From Prevotella sp. oral taxon 376 (GTDB lineage: Bacteria > Bacteroidota > Bacteroidia > Bacteroidales > Bacteroidaceae): DNA of 64,000 nucleotides. The position numbers and the translations under genes are program-made. Where the stretch lies: the NCBI RefSeq assembly GCF_003043945.1, contig NZ_PYXG01000001.1, positions 806,001 to 870,000 of the forward strand. The letters run 5' to 3'. The notes under the pieces were generated by a model. It saw nothing but the letters and a program-made list of their open reading frames with translations, was not told the DNA's origin and did not search any database. Positions 19,934 through 29,762 of the stretch are shown one piece after another; position 1 is the first letter of the stretch, and each line of letters starts with the position of its first letter.

Positions 19934-22087
19934 TTATTTAGTTAAAGTTGTAGCGATTACATCATCTACCATATCTATATAGTTACCACTCGCTTCCGTA
20001 GGGTAAGCGTCGGTCTCCAAAGCCCATTTCCGTTCCATGGCGAAAAAGTCTACATTCTCTACTTTATCAGACGACAATCTTGACTGAAGGTTCTCGAAGA
20101 AAGCTTTCCAGCGTGGAGCATAATAATCTTTCAGAAGCCCCGCCCATTCTTTATTTGCATAGTCATGAACACGGGTAGTACTGTCGTTGGGTCCCCAATA
20201 GGTTATCTGCATTCGTGCATTGAGAAGAGATTGCTTTTTGTCAGTATCTGTGTTGCCATATGATGCAGCTTGCTTGAGCCAATTTCCTAAGAGAAAATGA
20301 CAGTCTGTCTGTAGAAGACGGTCTTGTAGAAGGATAAGGTTAATGAATCTTCTTGATTGAACGGACAATTCTTTTTTATTTTTATCGTTGTAGGCGTCTA
20401 TTACCTTCCTATAAGCTATGCGACCATAGTTTGCCATGACTTGTCTGGTCAAGTCTACGAGGTCGTATTTATAGGTTTCTGATTCTAGAAAACCATTCGC
20501 GGCCTTCCTGAAAAGCAACAGGGCCCGCTCCAGCATCTTAGGGTCGTATTGCATTCTTTTAGGTCCCCATGTCGAAACGCTCGTAACATGAAGGCTTGGT
20601 CGAGCACAATAAATGGATTCAAAGGTGCCTTCTCCTTTTATCTTGAATTCTCCGAAGACGGAACTATATAATAATTTCCATGCCTCGTATAAGTCTTTAT
20701 TCCACTTGCCATACCGATAGAGTATGTAGTTGTGGATAAGCATGTCCAGATTTGGGGTATCTTTATACCATGCTGTTTTTAAAGCAAGGTCATACACGAC
20801 CGGGTTAGTGAGGATGCCTTCCGGAAGGATTCCTATTCCCTGAAGTAGATGCCCGACGGATTTTTTATAAGCCCGGTGAGGCTCGTTTATTAAAACGGGC
20901 AGCTGTCCCCCCATATCAGTTTTGCCTCCGAAATGATTCACGCTGCCCCAAATCCATGGAGTCTTACCGAACTCATCTGAGTTTTCCCAAGACATGGAAA
21001 TCTCTCCTGACAGGTTGATGAGGAGTACATGCCTCTTGTCAAGTCTGGAGAGAAGAGAGGGTTTAGGATTGTTGTTCCATCCTTGAAGAACCCATTTGGC
21101 CTGTGGGAAGAACTCCAGCATCTTCTGCTGGATAAGCTGGGCGGTCTTTGCCAGATCCACACCTTCGGAATTTCCTCCCTCATGAAATAAGTCTCCACCA
21201 AAGAACTGGAAATTCTCTCCGTAGAATTTCTTCATGCATCCGTAGTATTCTTTAGCTACCTTATCGAAGATTTCATTTCCAGGAAGTAGTATATGAGGGC
21301 GTTGGAATGCACCCCAGAGTCCTTGCGAGACAACTTGTGCAGATGGATATTTGTCCCTGAAGAACGATGGAACGATGCCGGGGAATCCTTGTAAGACAGG
21401 TTTAATGCCCAGTTCCTTCATTCTCTGGAGGATTTTCAGTTGCAGTTGGTATCGGTCTTCTATCATTTCTTGGCTCATCGGGCCGCCCCATCCTTCTAGG
21501 TTTCCCATCAGCCACCATGCCGTATAGGCGGGTCCTGGGATGAAATTGGCCACCTCTTCTTTGCTAAAGCCTAGCTTCAGTAAGGTTTCTTGCCACACAA
21601 TCTCTGTGCCAACGGGTGCCAACATGAGGTTGATTCCGTTGAGCGACATCCAGTCTAGTTCTTTTTCGAAGTCTTCCCAGTTATAAAACGGGTAGCTATA
21701 GCTATAGGTGCAATAGTTCAGAGCATACCTATATTTGAATGGTGTGGAGACTTTAATGGGCTTCCGGAGCCTTGTAATTTTCTTCAAGGCTCTGATGTTA
21801 TTGCCACAATGTGAGAGACTCATGTGGCAATAGCGGTTTAGGTAGTAGGTTACGGCCTCTGATGCTGCCGATGGCGAGTTGGCTTGAACTACGACCTTGT
21901 CTCCTTTGGTGGAGAGAATAAAGGTTTCGTTGCTTTCGCCTTTTAGCGTTTGGAAAACGATGTGCTCCTTCAGAGCGGGCAACCTTCTGGCCACGAGTTC
22001 TTTTATTCCGTTGAGGTCTTGGGCAATACAGCCATAAGGCAGCCCTATCATAGCTACCAAAATCAAGGTTTTAAGCAACTGAGTCAT
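19934..22087 (-). CDS. Alpha-N-acetylglucosaminidase, GH89 (NAGLU-like)
   Basis: 717 residues, matching bacterial NAGLU enzymes. A signal peptide ends near PYGCIAQD and may include a lipobox. The small N-terminal domain is followed by the catalytic barrel. Recognisable segments are KYRYALNYCTYSYSYPFYNW, WWLMGNLEGWGGP, FFGGDLFHEGGNSEGVD (likely acidic catalytic region, residues ~297-313) and the helical C-terminal domain. GH89 enzymes release terminal alpha-linked GlcNAc, as in alpha-1,4-GlcNAc-capped mucin O-glycans or heparan sulfate. The position inside a SusCD locus supports a host-glycan diet. Confidence 0.93.
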   Translation of the reverse strand: MTQLLKTLILVAMIGLPYGCIAQDLNGIKELVARRLPALKEHIVFQTLKGESNETFILSTKGDKVVVQANSPSAASEAVTYYLNRYCHMSLSHCGNNIRALKKITRLRKPIKVSTPFKYRYALNYCTYSYSYPFYNWEDFEKELDWMSLNGINLMLAPVGTEIVWQETLLKLGFSKEEVANFIPGPAYTAWWLMGNLEGWGGPMSQEMIEDRYQLQLKILQRMKELGIKPVLQGFPGIVPSFFRDKYPSAQVVSQGLWGAFQRPHILLPGNEIFDKVAKEYYGCMKKFYGENFQFFGGDLFHEGGNSEGVDLAKTAQLIQQKMLEFFPQAKWVLQGWNNNPKPSLLSRLDKRHVLLINLSGEISMSWENSDEFGKTPWIWGSVNHFGGKTDMGGQLPVLINEPHRAYKKSVGHLLQGIGILPEGILTNPVVYDLALKTAWYKDTPNLDMLIHNYILYRYGKWNKDLYEAWKLLYSSVFGEFKIKGEGTFESIYCARPSLHVTSVSTWGPKRMQYDPKMLERALLLFRKAANGFLESETYKYDLVDLTRQVMANYGRIAYRKVIDAYNDKNKKELSVQSRRFINLILLQDRLLQTDCHFLLGNWLKQAASYGNTDTDKKQSLLNARMQITYWGPNDSTTRVHDYANKEWAGLLKDYYAPRWKAFFENLQSRLSSDKVENVDFFAMERKWALETDAYPTEASGNYIDMVDDVIATTLTK

Positions 22088-22099
22088 GTCGTCGGAGTT

Positions 22100-23011
22100 T
22101 TATTTTATCTTCATGTCTACATAAACGGGGTAATGATCAGAGATGGTGGAGATGTTCTTTGCCTCTCCGTCTATGAAGAGTCTCTTTACTACATGGGTTT
22201 CTGATACGGCCACCTTGTCCTTATGCGCGGTGCTGAGGAGGATGTAGTCGATGGTTGTTCCCGGCTGTTCGGGCAAGCTTCCTTCCGTGGCGCTGATGAT
22301 GGTGAATGCTTGGGCAAGCTGTGGGAATGCTGATTGCGTGGCCTGCCATGCGGGCGAATCGTTCAGATCTCCGGCGAGGAAGACGGGTACGGTACTTCCG
22401 TTCATCTTGTTTTTGATGATTTCTGCGGCATCTTTGCGTTTCTGGTTGTTTAGGTCTAGGTGCGTGGCGAAGAAGGAGAATTTGGGGAAGGTTACCTTAA
22501 TCAGTTTCCTGCTTTCGTCGCCTGGGAGTTCTACAAACTTCACTTTTACCGTGTTCATGTTTCTTTTCGTCATCACGCCGCATCCAATCGTGCCTCCGTC
22601 ATATTTGGCTGCTCCCTCGAAGAATATATCGTAGTCTAGTCCGGTAGCGTTCTTTATTTCTTGCAACAGGTATCTATTGCCCCTTCCGATGCAGTTGCTA
22701 TCCAGTTCTTGAATGGCGATGACATCGGGATTCAGAGACTTTATGACGCTTGCGAAAGCCTTGATGTGTTCATCTGAGAAGGATGGGGTGCCAGTGTTGC
22801 TCTTGCAATAGAATGCATTATAGGTCATCAGCCGGATGTCTCCAGCGGCCTTGGTGTACTTATACTCGTTTACTGCGATTGGTGGAGTCCCTCCTCCGTT
22901 GCCGTTTCCGGAGCCTCCTCCGCTTCCTCGGTTGTCCTCTTGGCCGCATGTGGTCAGGGTTACCATTGATAGTCCAGCTATGAGGAGCAGGTGGGTAAGT
23001 CTATGTTTCAT
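22100..23011 (-). CDS. Endonuclease/exonuclease/phosphatase-fold lipoprotein
   Basis: 303 residues from the start MKHRLTHLL at 23011. The open frame extends to 23101 but the extension would run into repeat array C and lacks a signal. A lipobox (LTTC) gives a lipoprotein, followed by a Gly/Ser/Asn-rich linker. The EEP catalytic motifs are all present: MTYNAF, IAIQELD, THLD, AGDLND, IDYIL and SDHYPV. The family cleaves phosphodiester or phosphomonoester bonds with a metal ion. In this locus it may remove phosphate or phosphodiester groups from the glycan; scavenging of DNA or lipid is the alternative. The array at 23081-23146 separates it from susD. Confidence 0.88.
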   Translation of the reverse strand: MKHRLTHLLLIAGLSMVTLTTCGQEDNRGSGGGSGNGNGGGTPPIAVNEYKYTKAAGDIRLMTYNAFYCKSNTGTPSFSDEHIKAFASVIKSLNPDVIAIQELDSNCIGRGNRYLLQEIKNATGLDYDIFFEGAAKYDGGTIGCGVMTKRNMNTVKVKFVELPGDESRKLIKVTFPKFSFFATHLDLNNQKRKDAAEIIKNKMNGSTVPVFLAGDLNDSPAWQATQSAFPQLAQAFTIISATEGSLPEQPGTTIDYILLSTAHKDKVAVSETHVVKRLFIDGEAKNISTISDHYPVYVDMKIK

Positions 23012-23080
23012 GTTGTTGGATGTTTTAACTTGACGATGCGTCAGCGGTGTCCCCAGAGTCAGCATATAGCTGTTGATGTT

Positions 23081-23146
23081 GTTACAAACGGCTTGTAACA
23101 TCGTTACACAGCGTCTGTAATGCTGTTACTCGCCGTTTGTAATATC
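23081..23146. repeat. 66-bp array C: three 19-bp palindromes with 3-bp spacers
   Basis: Units start at 23081, 23103 and 23125: GTTACAAACGGCTTGTAAC, GTTACACAGCGTCTGTAAT and GTTACTCGCCGTTTGTAAT, spacers ATC, GCT and ATC. It lies in the 180-bp gap between susD and the next gene of the same transcription unit, so it may act as an RNA element within the operon. Confidence 0.9.
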
Positions 23147-23191
23147 TCGGGAGGCCGCTTAACGCATCGTCATAGATGAGTTATGAAGTTC

Positions 23192-24967
23192 TTACCAGTT
23201 AGGATTCTGTGTCAAGACACCGCCGTAAAGGGTGATCTGATCTTGTGGAATGGGGTAGAGATAATCTCTGTTCTCGTTCCAGCTTCTTGCCTTAGTCCTA
23301 ATATCATGTACGATGACGTTGCCTCCTGCGGCTCCATTCTCTAGCGAAAGGTTGTCGTTCAGTTTCAAGAAGACATTAACTCCCGCCAACTCAGGATAGG
23401 TGGCAGCATTCGGCGCGGTGTTTCCAGAATAGATGCAGACATCCTTGGAGTCGTTCACGCCATTGCCGTTCAAGTCTAATACGACAAAGTTCTTAACTGG
23501 ATCTAGCGCCGGAACATACATTCCCTTGAACTGCTTCTCGAAGGTCTTGCCCTCTTTCCATCTCATTAAGTCGTCATAGCGGAAACCTTCATCGAACAAT
23601 TCGATGGTGCGCTCACGGCGTATCTCGAGGATAACACCCTTGTTTGTGCCGTTCACATTGGGGTATCCGGTCTCCGAACTCATGAGATATGGGTCTGGAT
23701 TTGCATTTGCCTGTGCCATGTTAAGCGCTGGCATGCCTACACGGGCGCGGATTTTCGTGATCGATTTATCCAAGTCGTTTTGCGTCAAAGTTCCCAATTC
23801 GGCCTTAGCCTCTGCAAAGTTGAGGTATACTTCGGCGGTGCGGAATAGGGAGATGTCATTGTCTGATTTATGCCATCCATCTGCATCCTTTCCTTCTAGA
23901 CCCTTGATGATCTGGTAGCCAGTGGTTGTTGAGGAGAAGTCTGGGGACAGCACTTCAGATGAGCCGATTCTCTTATATCCGGGAGTAACGATTGTTTGGG
24001 CGAGTCGTGGGTCTCGGTTCTGCATCTCATCATAGTATCCCAAAGTCTTGTAATTCGGGTTATCCGTGAAGCGAGAACCGTCGTTCATGAGATAACTGTC
24101 AACAATCTTCTTATTCATGCCAGGTTTTGTTCCTGCAGTAAGGAAGTATTGGTTCCTGTTATGTATGATGTTGAGGCTTATCTTATGGTTAAGGGCTAGG
24201 ATTACCTCGCTGTCAATGGCTGATTCCGATGCGAAGAGGTTCAGATAGGGTTCGCTGCCCGTTGCATAGATGCTATATGGAGCAGTGTCTATAAAGGTCT
24301 GACTTGCATCTACAGCCTGTTGCAGATAGGTTTCATAACCGGCTATCCCGTGGTATTTCCGATACACTCCCTCAAACAGGAAAATTCTCGACTTGAGAGC
24401 CAAAGCCGTCCATTTATTAACCTTGTAGACGCTCTTTGTCGCTGGAAGGTTCTGGATAGCATCGTCTATATCAGCAAGGATGTTTGCCATTAGGGTGTTC
24501 CTGTCTGTGCGGGCCTTATACAATAGTCCGTCGGTTGAAGAAAGGGGATGGTCGAACCATGGCACTTCGCCGAAGCGCTTGACCTTGTTGAAGTAGAAAT
24601 AGGCTCTAAAGAAGTGGGCCAACGCATCGTATTCCTTTCGTGCACTTTCGTCTTTGCACTGTGCGGAATATGTTAGGTATGTATTAATCTCGGACAGAGC
24701 GGTCCAAGACCATCCCCCGCCACTCGTGGGAACGGTGCGTATACCTAGGACCTCATCGGTTAGCGAGGTAGGGATAATGATATCCGATGTTTCTCCGTAG
24801 AGCTCTTCGGCCTTGGGAAATAGGGAATAGAACTTATTGGTAGCAGTTGCTAATTCCTCTCTGGATCCATAGAAGTTCTCTGGCGCAATAGCGTCTAAAG
24901 GAAACCTGTCGAGGTCGCAGGAAGATAGCAATAATATGGGTAGAGCTATATAAATTAACTTTTTCAT
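23192..24967 (-). CDS. SusD/RagB-family outer-membrane glycan-binding lipoprotein
   Basis: 591 residues. Signal peptide with lipobox LLSSC at residues 13-17, so it is lipid-anchored at the cell surface. The N-terminal SusD-like helices (ENFYGSREELATATNKFY) and the C-terminal RagB/SusD domain (VYLNFAEAKAELG, LEIRRERTIELFDEGFRYDDLMRW) are characteristic. It forms the lid on the SusC transporter encoded 17 bp upstream and presents oligosaccharide to it. The ligand is inferred from the neighbouring GH89 and GH3 enzymes. Confidence 0.97.
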   Translation of the reverse strand: MKKLIYIALPILLLSSCDLDRFPLDAIAPENFYGSREELATATNKFYSLFPKAEELYGETSDIIIPTSLTDEVLGIRTVPTSGGGWSWTALSEINTYLTYSAQCKDESARKEYDALAHFFRAYFYFNKVKRFGEVPWFDHPLSSTDGLLYKARTDRNTLMANILADIDDAIQNLPATKSVYKVNKWTALALKSRIFLFEGVYRKYHGIAGYETYLQQAVDASQTFIDTAPYSIYATGSEPYLNLFASESAIDSEVILALNHKISLNIIHNRNQYFLTAGTKPGMNKKIVDSYLMNDGSRFTDNPNYKTLGYYDEMQNRDPRLAQTIVTPGYKRIGSSEVLSPDFSSTTTGYQIIKGLEGKDADGWHKSDNDISLFRTAEVYLNFAEAKAELGTLTQNDLDKSITKIRARVGMPALNMAQANANPDPYLMSSETGYPNVNGTNKGVILEIRRERTIELFDEGFRYDDLMRWKEGKTFEKQFKGMYVPALDPVKNFVVLDLNGNGVNDSKDVCIYSGNTAPNAATYPELAGVNVFLKLNDNLSLENGAAGGNVIVHDIRTKARSWNENRDYLYPIPQDQITLYGGVLTQNPNW

Positions 24968-24984
24968 AATCTATCTTAATCTAA

Positions 24985-27900
24985 TTAAAATGTAACATCG
25001 AGTCCAAATGCAAAGGTTTTAGAGTAAGGATACACATTACCGCTTCCTCTTTTTCCAGAGACTTGCTCAGGATCAAGATAGTTGCTATCTAGCTTAGAAG
25101 TGGTAAGTAGATTCTCTCCACTAAAATAGATGCGAGCCTTTTCAATCTTCACCTTGTTGGTTAAGAAGCGAGGCAGCGTGTAGCCTATGGTAAGATTCTT
25201 AAGGCGGCAATAGGCAAGATTCTGCAAATAGCGGTCGTTAACCTTCGTCAAGACTCCGCCATTTCTAGCAATCTCGCCCGCTGCCCGTGGGAAATACGAA
25301 TTTGGATTGTCTGTAGACCACACCTTGTTTCCAAAGTCTGCTGGAATAAATGATGTGTAGACTCTAGAGAAGGGACCCCAGAATGCAAAGTTCTCAGTGC
25401 TCGGATAGAAGTTTTGCTTGCCAATTCCTTGTAGGAAAATAGAGAAGTCGAATCCATTCCAAGCTGCATTTGCAGAGAGGCCATAGTGGTATCTTGGCAG
25501 GCTATTGCCTATTTTTACCAAGTCTCCATGGTCGTCTAATGTTCCTTTTCCATTATTAATTTTCTTATTTCCATCGATATCAGCGAAAATCAGATCACCT
25601 GCTGCATTCGTAAAACGAGAACTGATGAAGCTCTGGTCAACGCCGCGATTGGTAACTTCTTGATTGCTTTGATAGATTCCCTCAATGTGGTATCCCCAGA
25701 TTTCGCCCCATTCCATGCCTTCATAATTGCTTCCAAGAACCTTGGTTTCATTGCCGGCGAATTTTATAAGCTTAGATTTACTGTCGGCCAAAGAGACAGA
25801 GACGCCATAGTTGAATGGTTTTCCTTTCAGCATAAACCGGTCGTTCCATGTCAAGGCTATTTCATATCCTCTGGTTCTAAGTTGTCCATTGTTCTCCAGG
25901 GGTGCAGCATAGCCGTATACATTTGGCAATGTGAGAGATGCTGCGAGCATATCTTTTGTATTGCGCTGGTATAAGTCAAGGGTAGCGATAAGTTTATTAT
26001 TGAAGAAACCAAAGTCCAATCCGATGTTTTTGGTTACAACGGTTTCCCATGTGAGGCTTCCTGAAACAGGTGCATTCAGCTGTGCGTAATAGAAATAATT
26101 ATTATCCATGATATAATTAATCAGGTTAGACTGCTTAATGTCTGCTGTACGAATATATGGATAATAAGGGTTAGAATAACCATCGGTAACCTGATTTCCT
26201 AATGAACCGACGGACATTCTTAACTTCAAGTTGCTTATCACAGGCTTGATGGGGTCAAAGAATTTCTCGTCGCTAACTCTCCATCCCAATGCAAGAGACG
26301 GGAAGAATCCCCAGCGATTGCTAGAGGGGAAGCGAGAGGTGCCATCGTAACGCATATTGACTTCGGCCAGATATTTGCCTAAGTAATCATAGCTGATACG
26401 TCCAAAGTAGCCTAGCAGGGCAAACTCATGCTGTCCTCCTTTCACGCCTCGGTTTCCTGTTCCTAAAGCTAAATCATTTAGAGACATGGTTGGCAGGTCT
26501 TTCACATTTCCTTCTACATTCTTGTATAGTTCAGTTTCGTGATTTATACCAGCCACAATATTTAGGTTGTGAGCGTCCAGGAAGGTTTTCTGATAGTTGG
26601 CATATAGGTCATATACCCAATATTCATCGGTCGTCCTTATTTCTTTTAATCTATTTTGGAAGAAAATAGTAGTAGCTTTCTGGAAGACATTAGGCTTTTC
26701 TGAGTAAGTCATATTAGCCTGACGCGTCATCTTTTCTTTAATATAATAACGGTAGCTAACATTTCCTATAATATCTAGACCGTCCATTATATGAAGACTA
26801 GCGTTAACGGAATATGTTGTTTGAGTCTTCTTATACTGTCCCAAACCATTTCCTTCGCGCAGCATGGCTATAAATCCATTAGTGGGGGCATGAGATGATG
26901 GCGCATAAGTATATACGTTGCTGCCGTCTGGATTGTAAGGCAATACATAAGGCATGGCGTGCTGCCATAGGTTATCGAAGTTACCTCCGTCCTCATAATC
27001 ATAGCCAGGGCAGGTATAGTCTGACTTAAACAGCATGGCCGAAGCACCTAATTTAAACCAAGGCTTTACCTGAGTCGTGATCTTCGCTGTAAAGTTTCCT
27101 TTCTTATATTTATCAGGATTTACGGCAAAAATACCTGTTCTCTGGTTATAGTTTGTGCTTACAACATAGTTGAGCTTCTCTGTTCCGCCGATGATGCTGA
27201 GGTTATGATCCCAGGTTGGTTGCTTCAAATCGTAGATATAATTGTACCAGTCGAAGTTGCCATAGTAACGGTATTTGCCATCGCTCCCAGTGGTAACCCA
27301 AGGGCGACTAGGGTCTTCCACAGCATCGTTCCTGCGCGCTTTTAGTTCTGCATAGTCTGCTTGAGAGAAGTTGGTATAGCTACTGTTGTTCATTGCCATA
27401 TTGAAAGAATCCACCAGTCGTGCTGCTTCGTAGCCATTCGTGATAAAGTCGGTGTTTGTGGTAGAGGCTGACCAACTGAAGCGGCCATTATAATTAATGT
27501 GTGTTTCGCCGTCTTTATTGTTCTTTGTAGTTACCAGAATCACTCCAAATCCGGCACGAGCACCATAGATGGCAGCGGAAGCCGCGTCCTTCAGAACGGA
27601 GATAGACTCGATGTCGTTGGGGTTAACGAGGTCGATATTACCTTCTACGCCGTCGATCAACACTAGTGGTGCGCCACTATTAACGATAGAGGTTGCACCG
27701 CGGATGTTTAATTTCGTGGATTCACCTGGTGTGCCTGATGCGAAGGTGATGTTCAAGTTAGGAACCTGTCCTTGCAGCATCTGTCCGACACTACTTACTG
27801 GTCGGTCTTTTATTTCATTAGCTGTTACCATACTCACGGCACCGATTAGGTTAGCCTTTCTCTTGGTTCCATAGCCAATCACGACGACTTCATCCAGAGC

Positions 27901-28446
27901 TTCCGTGTCTTCGATTAAGTTCACGGAAACTTGCTTGCCGGGCGACTTGACGACTTGCGTCTGAAAGCCCACATAAGATATTTCAAGGTCGGACCTGTCG
28001 GGCACATCCATGGAGAAGTTTCCGTCAAGATCCGTTACCGTTCCGAGGGTTGTGCCTCTAACCTTTACGGATGCTCCGATGATGGGTTCTCCGTTTTTGT
28101 CGGTGATTTTCCCGACCACGGTATGCTCTTTACCATTAGAAGCGGAAGGGCTTTTCGAGGCTTTATGAGATACTATGATATTCTTTCCTTGTATTCTGTA
28201 GTCCACATTTTGCCCTGCCAGAATTTGTTCTATAGCCTTTTCCAAGCTGGTCGCGTTAACGGTTACTTCCCTGGATGTATTAAGATCGGCGGCTTCATAG
28301 ACAAAAGAGTATCCCGTCTTTTGATACAATTCCGTCATGGCTTTCTTAACCGAAACATTCTTCAGGTTCAGATGAAGGCTTTGGCCTAATGACACCATGC
28401 CATAGCTAAAGACGACAGCCAATAGAATGATTTTCTTTAGATTCAT
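24985..28446 (-). CDS. SusC/RagA-family TonB-dependent transporter with STN domain
   Basis: 1153 residues. The signal peptide is followed by an STN (secretin/TonB N-terminal) domain (~22-90), the hallmark of transporters that signal to a FecR/ECF-sigma pair. Next come a carboxypeptidase-regulatory-like domain (~108-190, GKITDKNGEPIIGASVKV), the plug (DEVVVIGYGTKRKANLIGAV) and a 22-strand barrel ending in ...GLDVTF. It imports oligosaccharides across the outer membrane using TonB energy. The FecR and sigma genes directly upstream on the same strand complete the trans-envelope signalling system. Confidence 0.97.
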   Translation of the reverse strand: MNLKKIILLAVVFSYGMVSLGQSLHLNLKNVSVKKAMTELYQKTGYSFVYEAADLNTSREVTVNATSLEKAIEQILAGQNVDYRIQGKNIIVSHKASKSPSASNGKEHTVVGKITDKNGEPIIGASVKVRGTTLGTVTDLDGNFSMDVPDRSDLEISYVGFQTQVVKSPGKQVSVNLIEDTEALDEVVVIGYGTKRKANLIGAVSMVTANEIKDRPVSSVGQMLQGQVPNLNITFASGTPGESTKLNIRGATSIVNSGAPLVLIDGVEGNIDLVNPNDIESISVLKDAASAAIYGARAGFGVILVTTKNNKDGETHINYNGRFSWSASTTNTDFITNGYEAARLVDSFNMAMNNSSYTNFSQADYAELKARRNDAVEDPSRPWVTTGSDGKYRYYGNFDWYNYIYDLKQPTWDHNLSIIGGTEKLNYVVSTNYNQRTGIFAVNPDKYKKGNFTAKITTQVKPWFKLGASAMLFKSDYTCPGYDYEDGGNFDNLWQHAMPYVLPYNPDGSNVYTYAPSSHAPTNGFIAMLREGNGLGQYKKTQTTYSVNASLHIMDGLDIIGNVSYRYYIKEKMTRQANMTYSEKPNVFQKATTIFFQNRLKEIRTTDEYWVYDLYANYQKTFLDAHNLNIVAGINHETELYKNVEGNVKDLPTMSLNDLALGTGNRGVKGGQHEFALLGYFGRISYDYLGKYLAEVNMRYDGTSRFPSSNRWGFFPSLALGWRVSDEKFFDPIKPVISNLKLRMSVGSLGNQVTDGYSNPYYPYIRTADIKQSNLINYIMDNNYFYYAQLNAPVSGSLTWETVVTKNIGLDFGFFNNKLIATLDLYQRNTKDMLAASLTLPNVYGYAAPLENNGQLRTRGYEIALTWNDRFMLKGKPFNYGVSVSLADSKSKLIKFAGNETKVLGSNYEGMEWGEIWGYHIEGIYQSNQEVTNRGVDQSFISSRFTNAAGDLIFADIDGNKKINNGKGTLDDHGDLVKIGNSLPRYHYGLSANAAWNGFDFSIFLQGIGKQNFYPSTENFAFWGPFSRVYTSFIPADFGNKVWSTDNPNSYFPRAAGEIARNGGVLTKVNDRYLQNLAYCRLKNLTIGYTLPRFLTNKVKIEKARIYFSGENLLTTSKLDSNYLDPEQVSGKRGSGNVYPYSKTFAFGLDVTF

Positions 28447-28568
28447 GTTAAAACTGTAATTAATGTTATTAATTTAAGATTAAGTTGTGCCTATCAAAGA
28501 AAAACATTAATTTTGTAGAAATTCTCAATAGACAATACTGTACACGGTTGTTTAGGGAGATTACTACG

Positions 28569-28600
28569 GCAGAAAGAACTTCTACTTCTTTCTGCTTTTT
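28569..28600 (+). terminator. Hairpin with T-tract between fecR and susC
   Basis: Perfect 10-bp stem GCAGAAAGAA / TTCTTTCTGC with a 7-nt loop followed by TTTTTT on the plus strand. The flanking genes are on the minus strand, where the hairpin is preceded by A's instead. So it cannot be a classical terminator for fecR; it may stop antisense transcription or act as a leader hairpin for susC. Confidence 0.4.
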
Positions 28601-28683
28601 TCATCTCCGGATCAGGTTACTGCTCTTATCAGTTTCATATCTGCGGTTTTAAGATTAACATAATGATAGAGTTATTAATAGAT

Positions 28684-29697
28684 TTAGTAGAGGATTACAT
28701 TTTTCCCGTTTATCTTGTAATGGAGTTTCCCTGTTCCTTTCAGGGCCTCAAGGATATCGGTGAGTGATTGTTCCTGCCGGATAAAGTCGCCATAGAAATG
28801 GTATTGTTCCAGTGTCTTCGAAGAAACCGTAACCTTTACGCCGTAGAATCTTTCCAGTTTCTTGGCAATGGTATAGATGGATTCCCCGTCCAGAATCAAG
28901 AATCCTTGTGTCCACATGCGCGATTTCCTGGCATCGTATTCGTCAAGTTCAAATTTTCCGGTCTTTTTGTTGAGCACTGCTCGTTGCCCGGGAATCAAGG
29001 TTTTGGACTCGTGGTTGCCTGCCATCAGGCTCTTCAGGAATACGAAGCCTTCCGATAAGACAACCTCAGCTTCGGAATCGTCCGGGTAGTCGCGGAAGTT
29101 GAACTTAGTTCCCAATACATTTACCTGCAGGATTCCCGATTTGACCGAGAAGGGGAGGTTCTTGTTCTTGGTAACTTCAAAGAACCCCTCGCCCTCCAAG
29201 GATACTTGCCTGTCTGTCAGGCCGAACCCTTGTGAGTAAGTGAGCTTTGAGCCGGAGTTGAGCCAGACGGATGTCCCGTCGGGCAATATGGCTTTTGTCC
29301 TTGACCCGAGGGCGGGTTCGATTACGATTTCGGCAAACTCCTCGCTTAGCTGCCTTTGTCCATGTTGGTATGCAAAGAATGAAACCAGGCCGACAGCTGC
29401 GATCATTGCCGCATAGCGGAGCAGACGGTGAATCCTGTTGGAGAACTTCTCCTGCTTGTCGGCCCGCGCTTCAGCTATGTGGCTAAGGAAAGATTCAAAT
29501 GCTTTGGAGGCGTCATATTTCGCAAGTTCCCCTTTGTTTATGGAAGAAAACCAGATTTCTTCCTGGGCTTGGACATAGTTTCTGTTCTTGTCAGAAATCG
29601 CAATCCAGTTACGAAGTTCTTCTTGTCCTTCGTGGTCCAACTCGCCGCAAAGCGACAGAATGATCAGGTCGTCGATGTGGTTAATAGTCTCTTTCAT
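28684..29697 (-). CDS. FecR-family anti-sigma factor
   Basis: 337 residues from the start MKETINHIDDLI at 29697; the open frame to 29940 runs into the upstream sigma gene and is not credible. The N-terminal cytoplasmic region (~1-95) binds the sigma factor. One membrane segment follows (MIAAVGLVSFFAY, ~105-120). The periplasmic FecR domain (RTKAILPDGTSVWLNSGS...) and a C-terminal DUF4974-like domain receive the signal from the SusC STN domain. It controls the ECF sigma encoded upstream and hence susCD expression. Confidence 0.94.
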   Translation of the reverse strand: MKETINHIDDLIILSLCGELDHEGQEELRNWIAISDKNRNYVQAQEEIWFSSINKGELAKYDASKAFESFLSHIAEARADKQEKFSNRIHRLLRYAAMIAAVGLVSFFAYQHGQRQLSEEFAEIVIEPALGSRTKAILPDGTSVWLNSGSKLTYSQGFGLTDRQVSLEGEGFFEVTKNKNLPFSVKSGILQVNVLGTKFNFRDYPDDSEAEVVLSEGFVFLKSLMAGNHESKTLIPGQRAVLNKKTGKFELDEYDARKSRMWTQGFLILDGESIYTIAKKLERFYGVKVTVSSKTLEQYHFYGDFIRQEQSLTDILEALKGTGKLHYKINGKNVILY

Positions 29698-29762
29698 ATA
29701 AGATTTCTTCCCGTAAGACGAAAAAAAAACTCCTTGGGGTAGTCGCAGGAGCTTGTTTTTTC

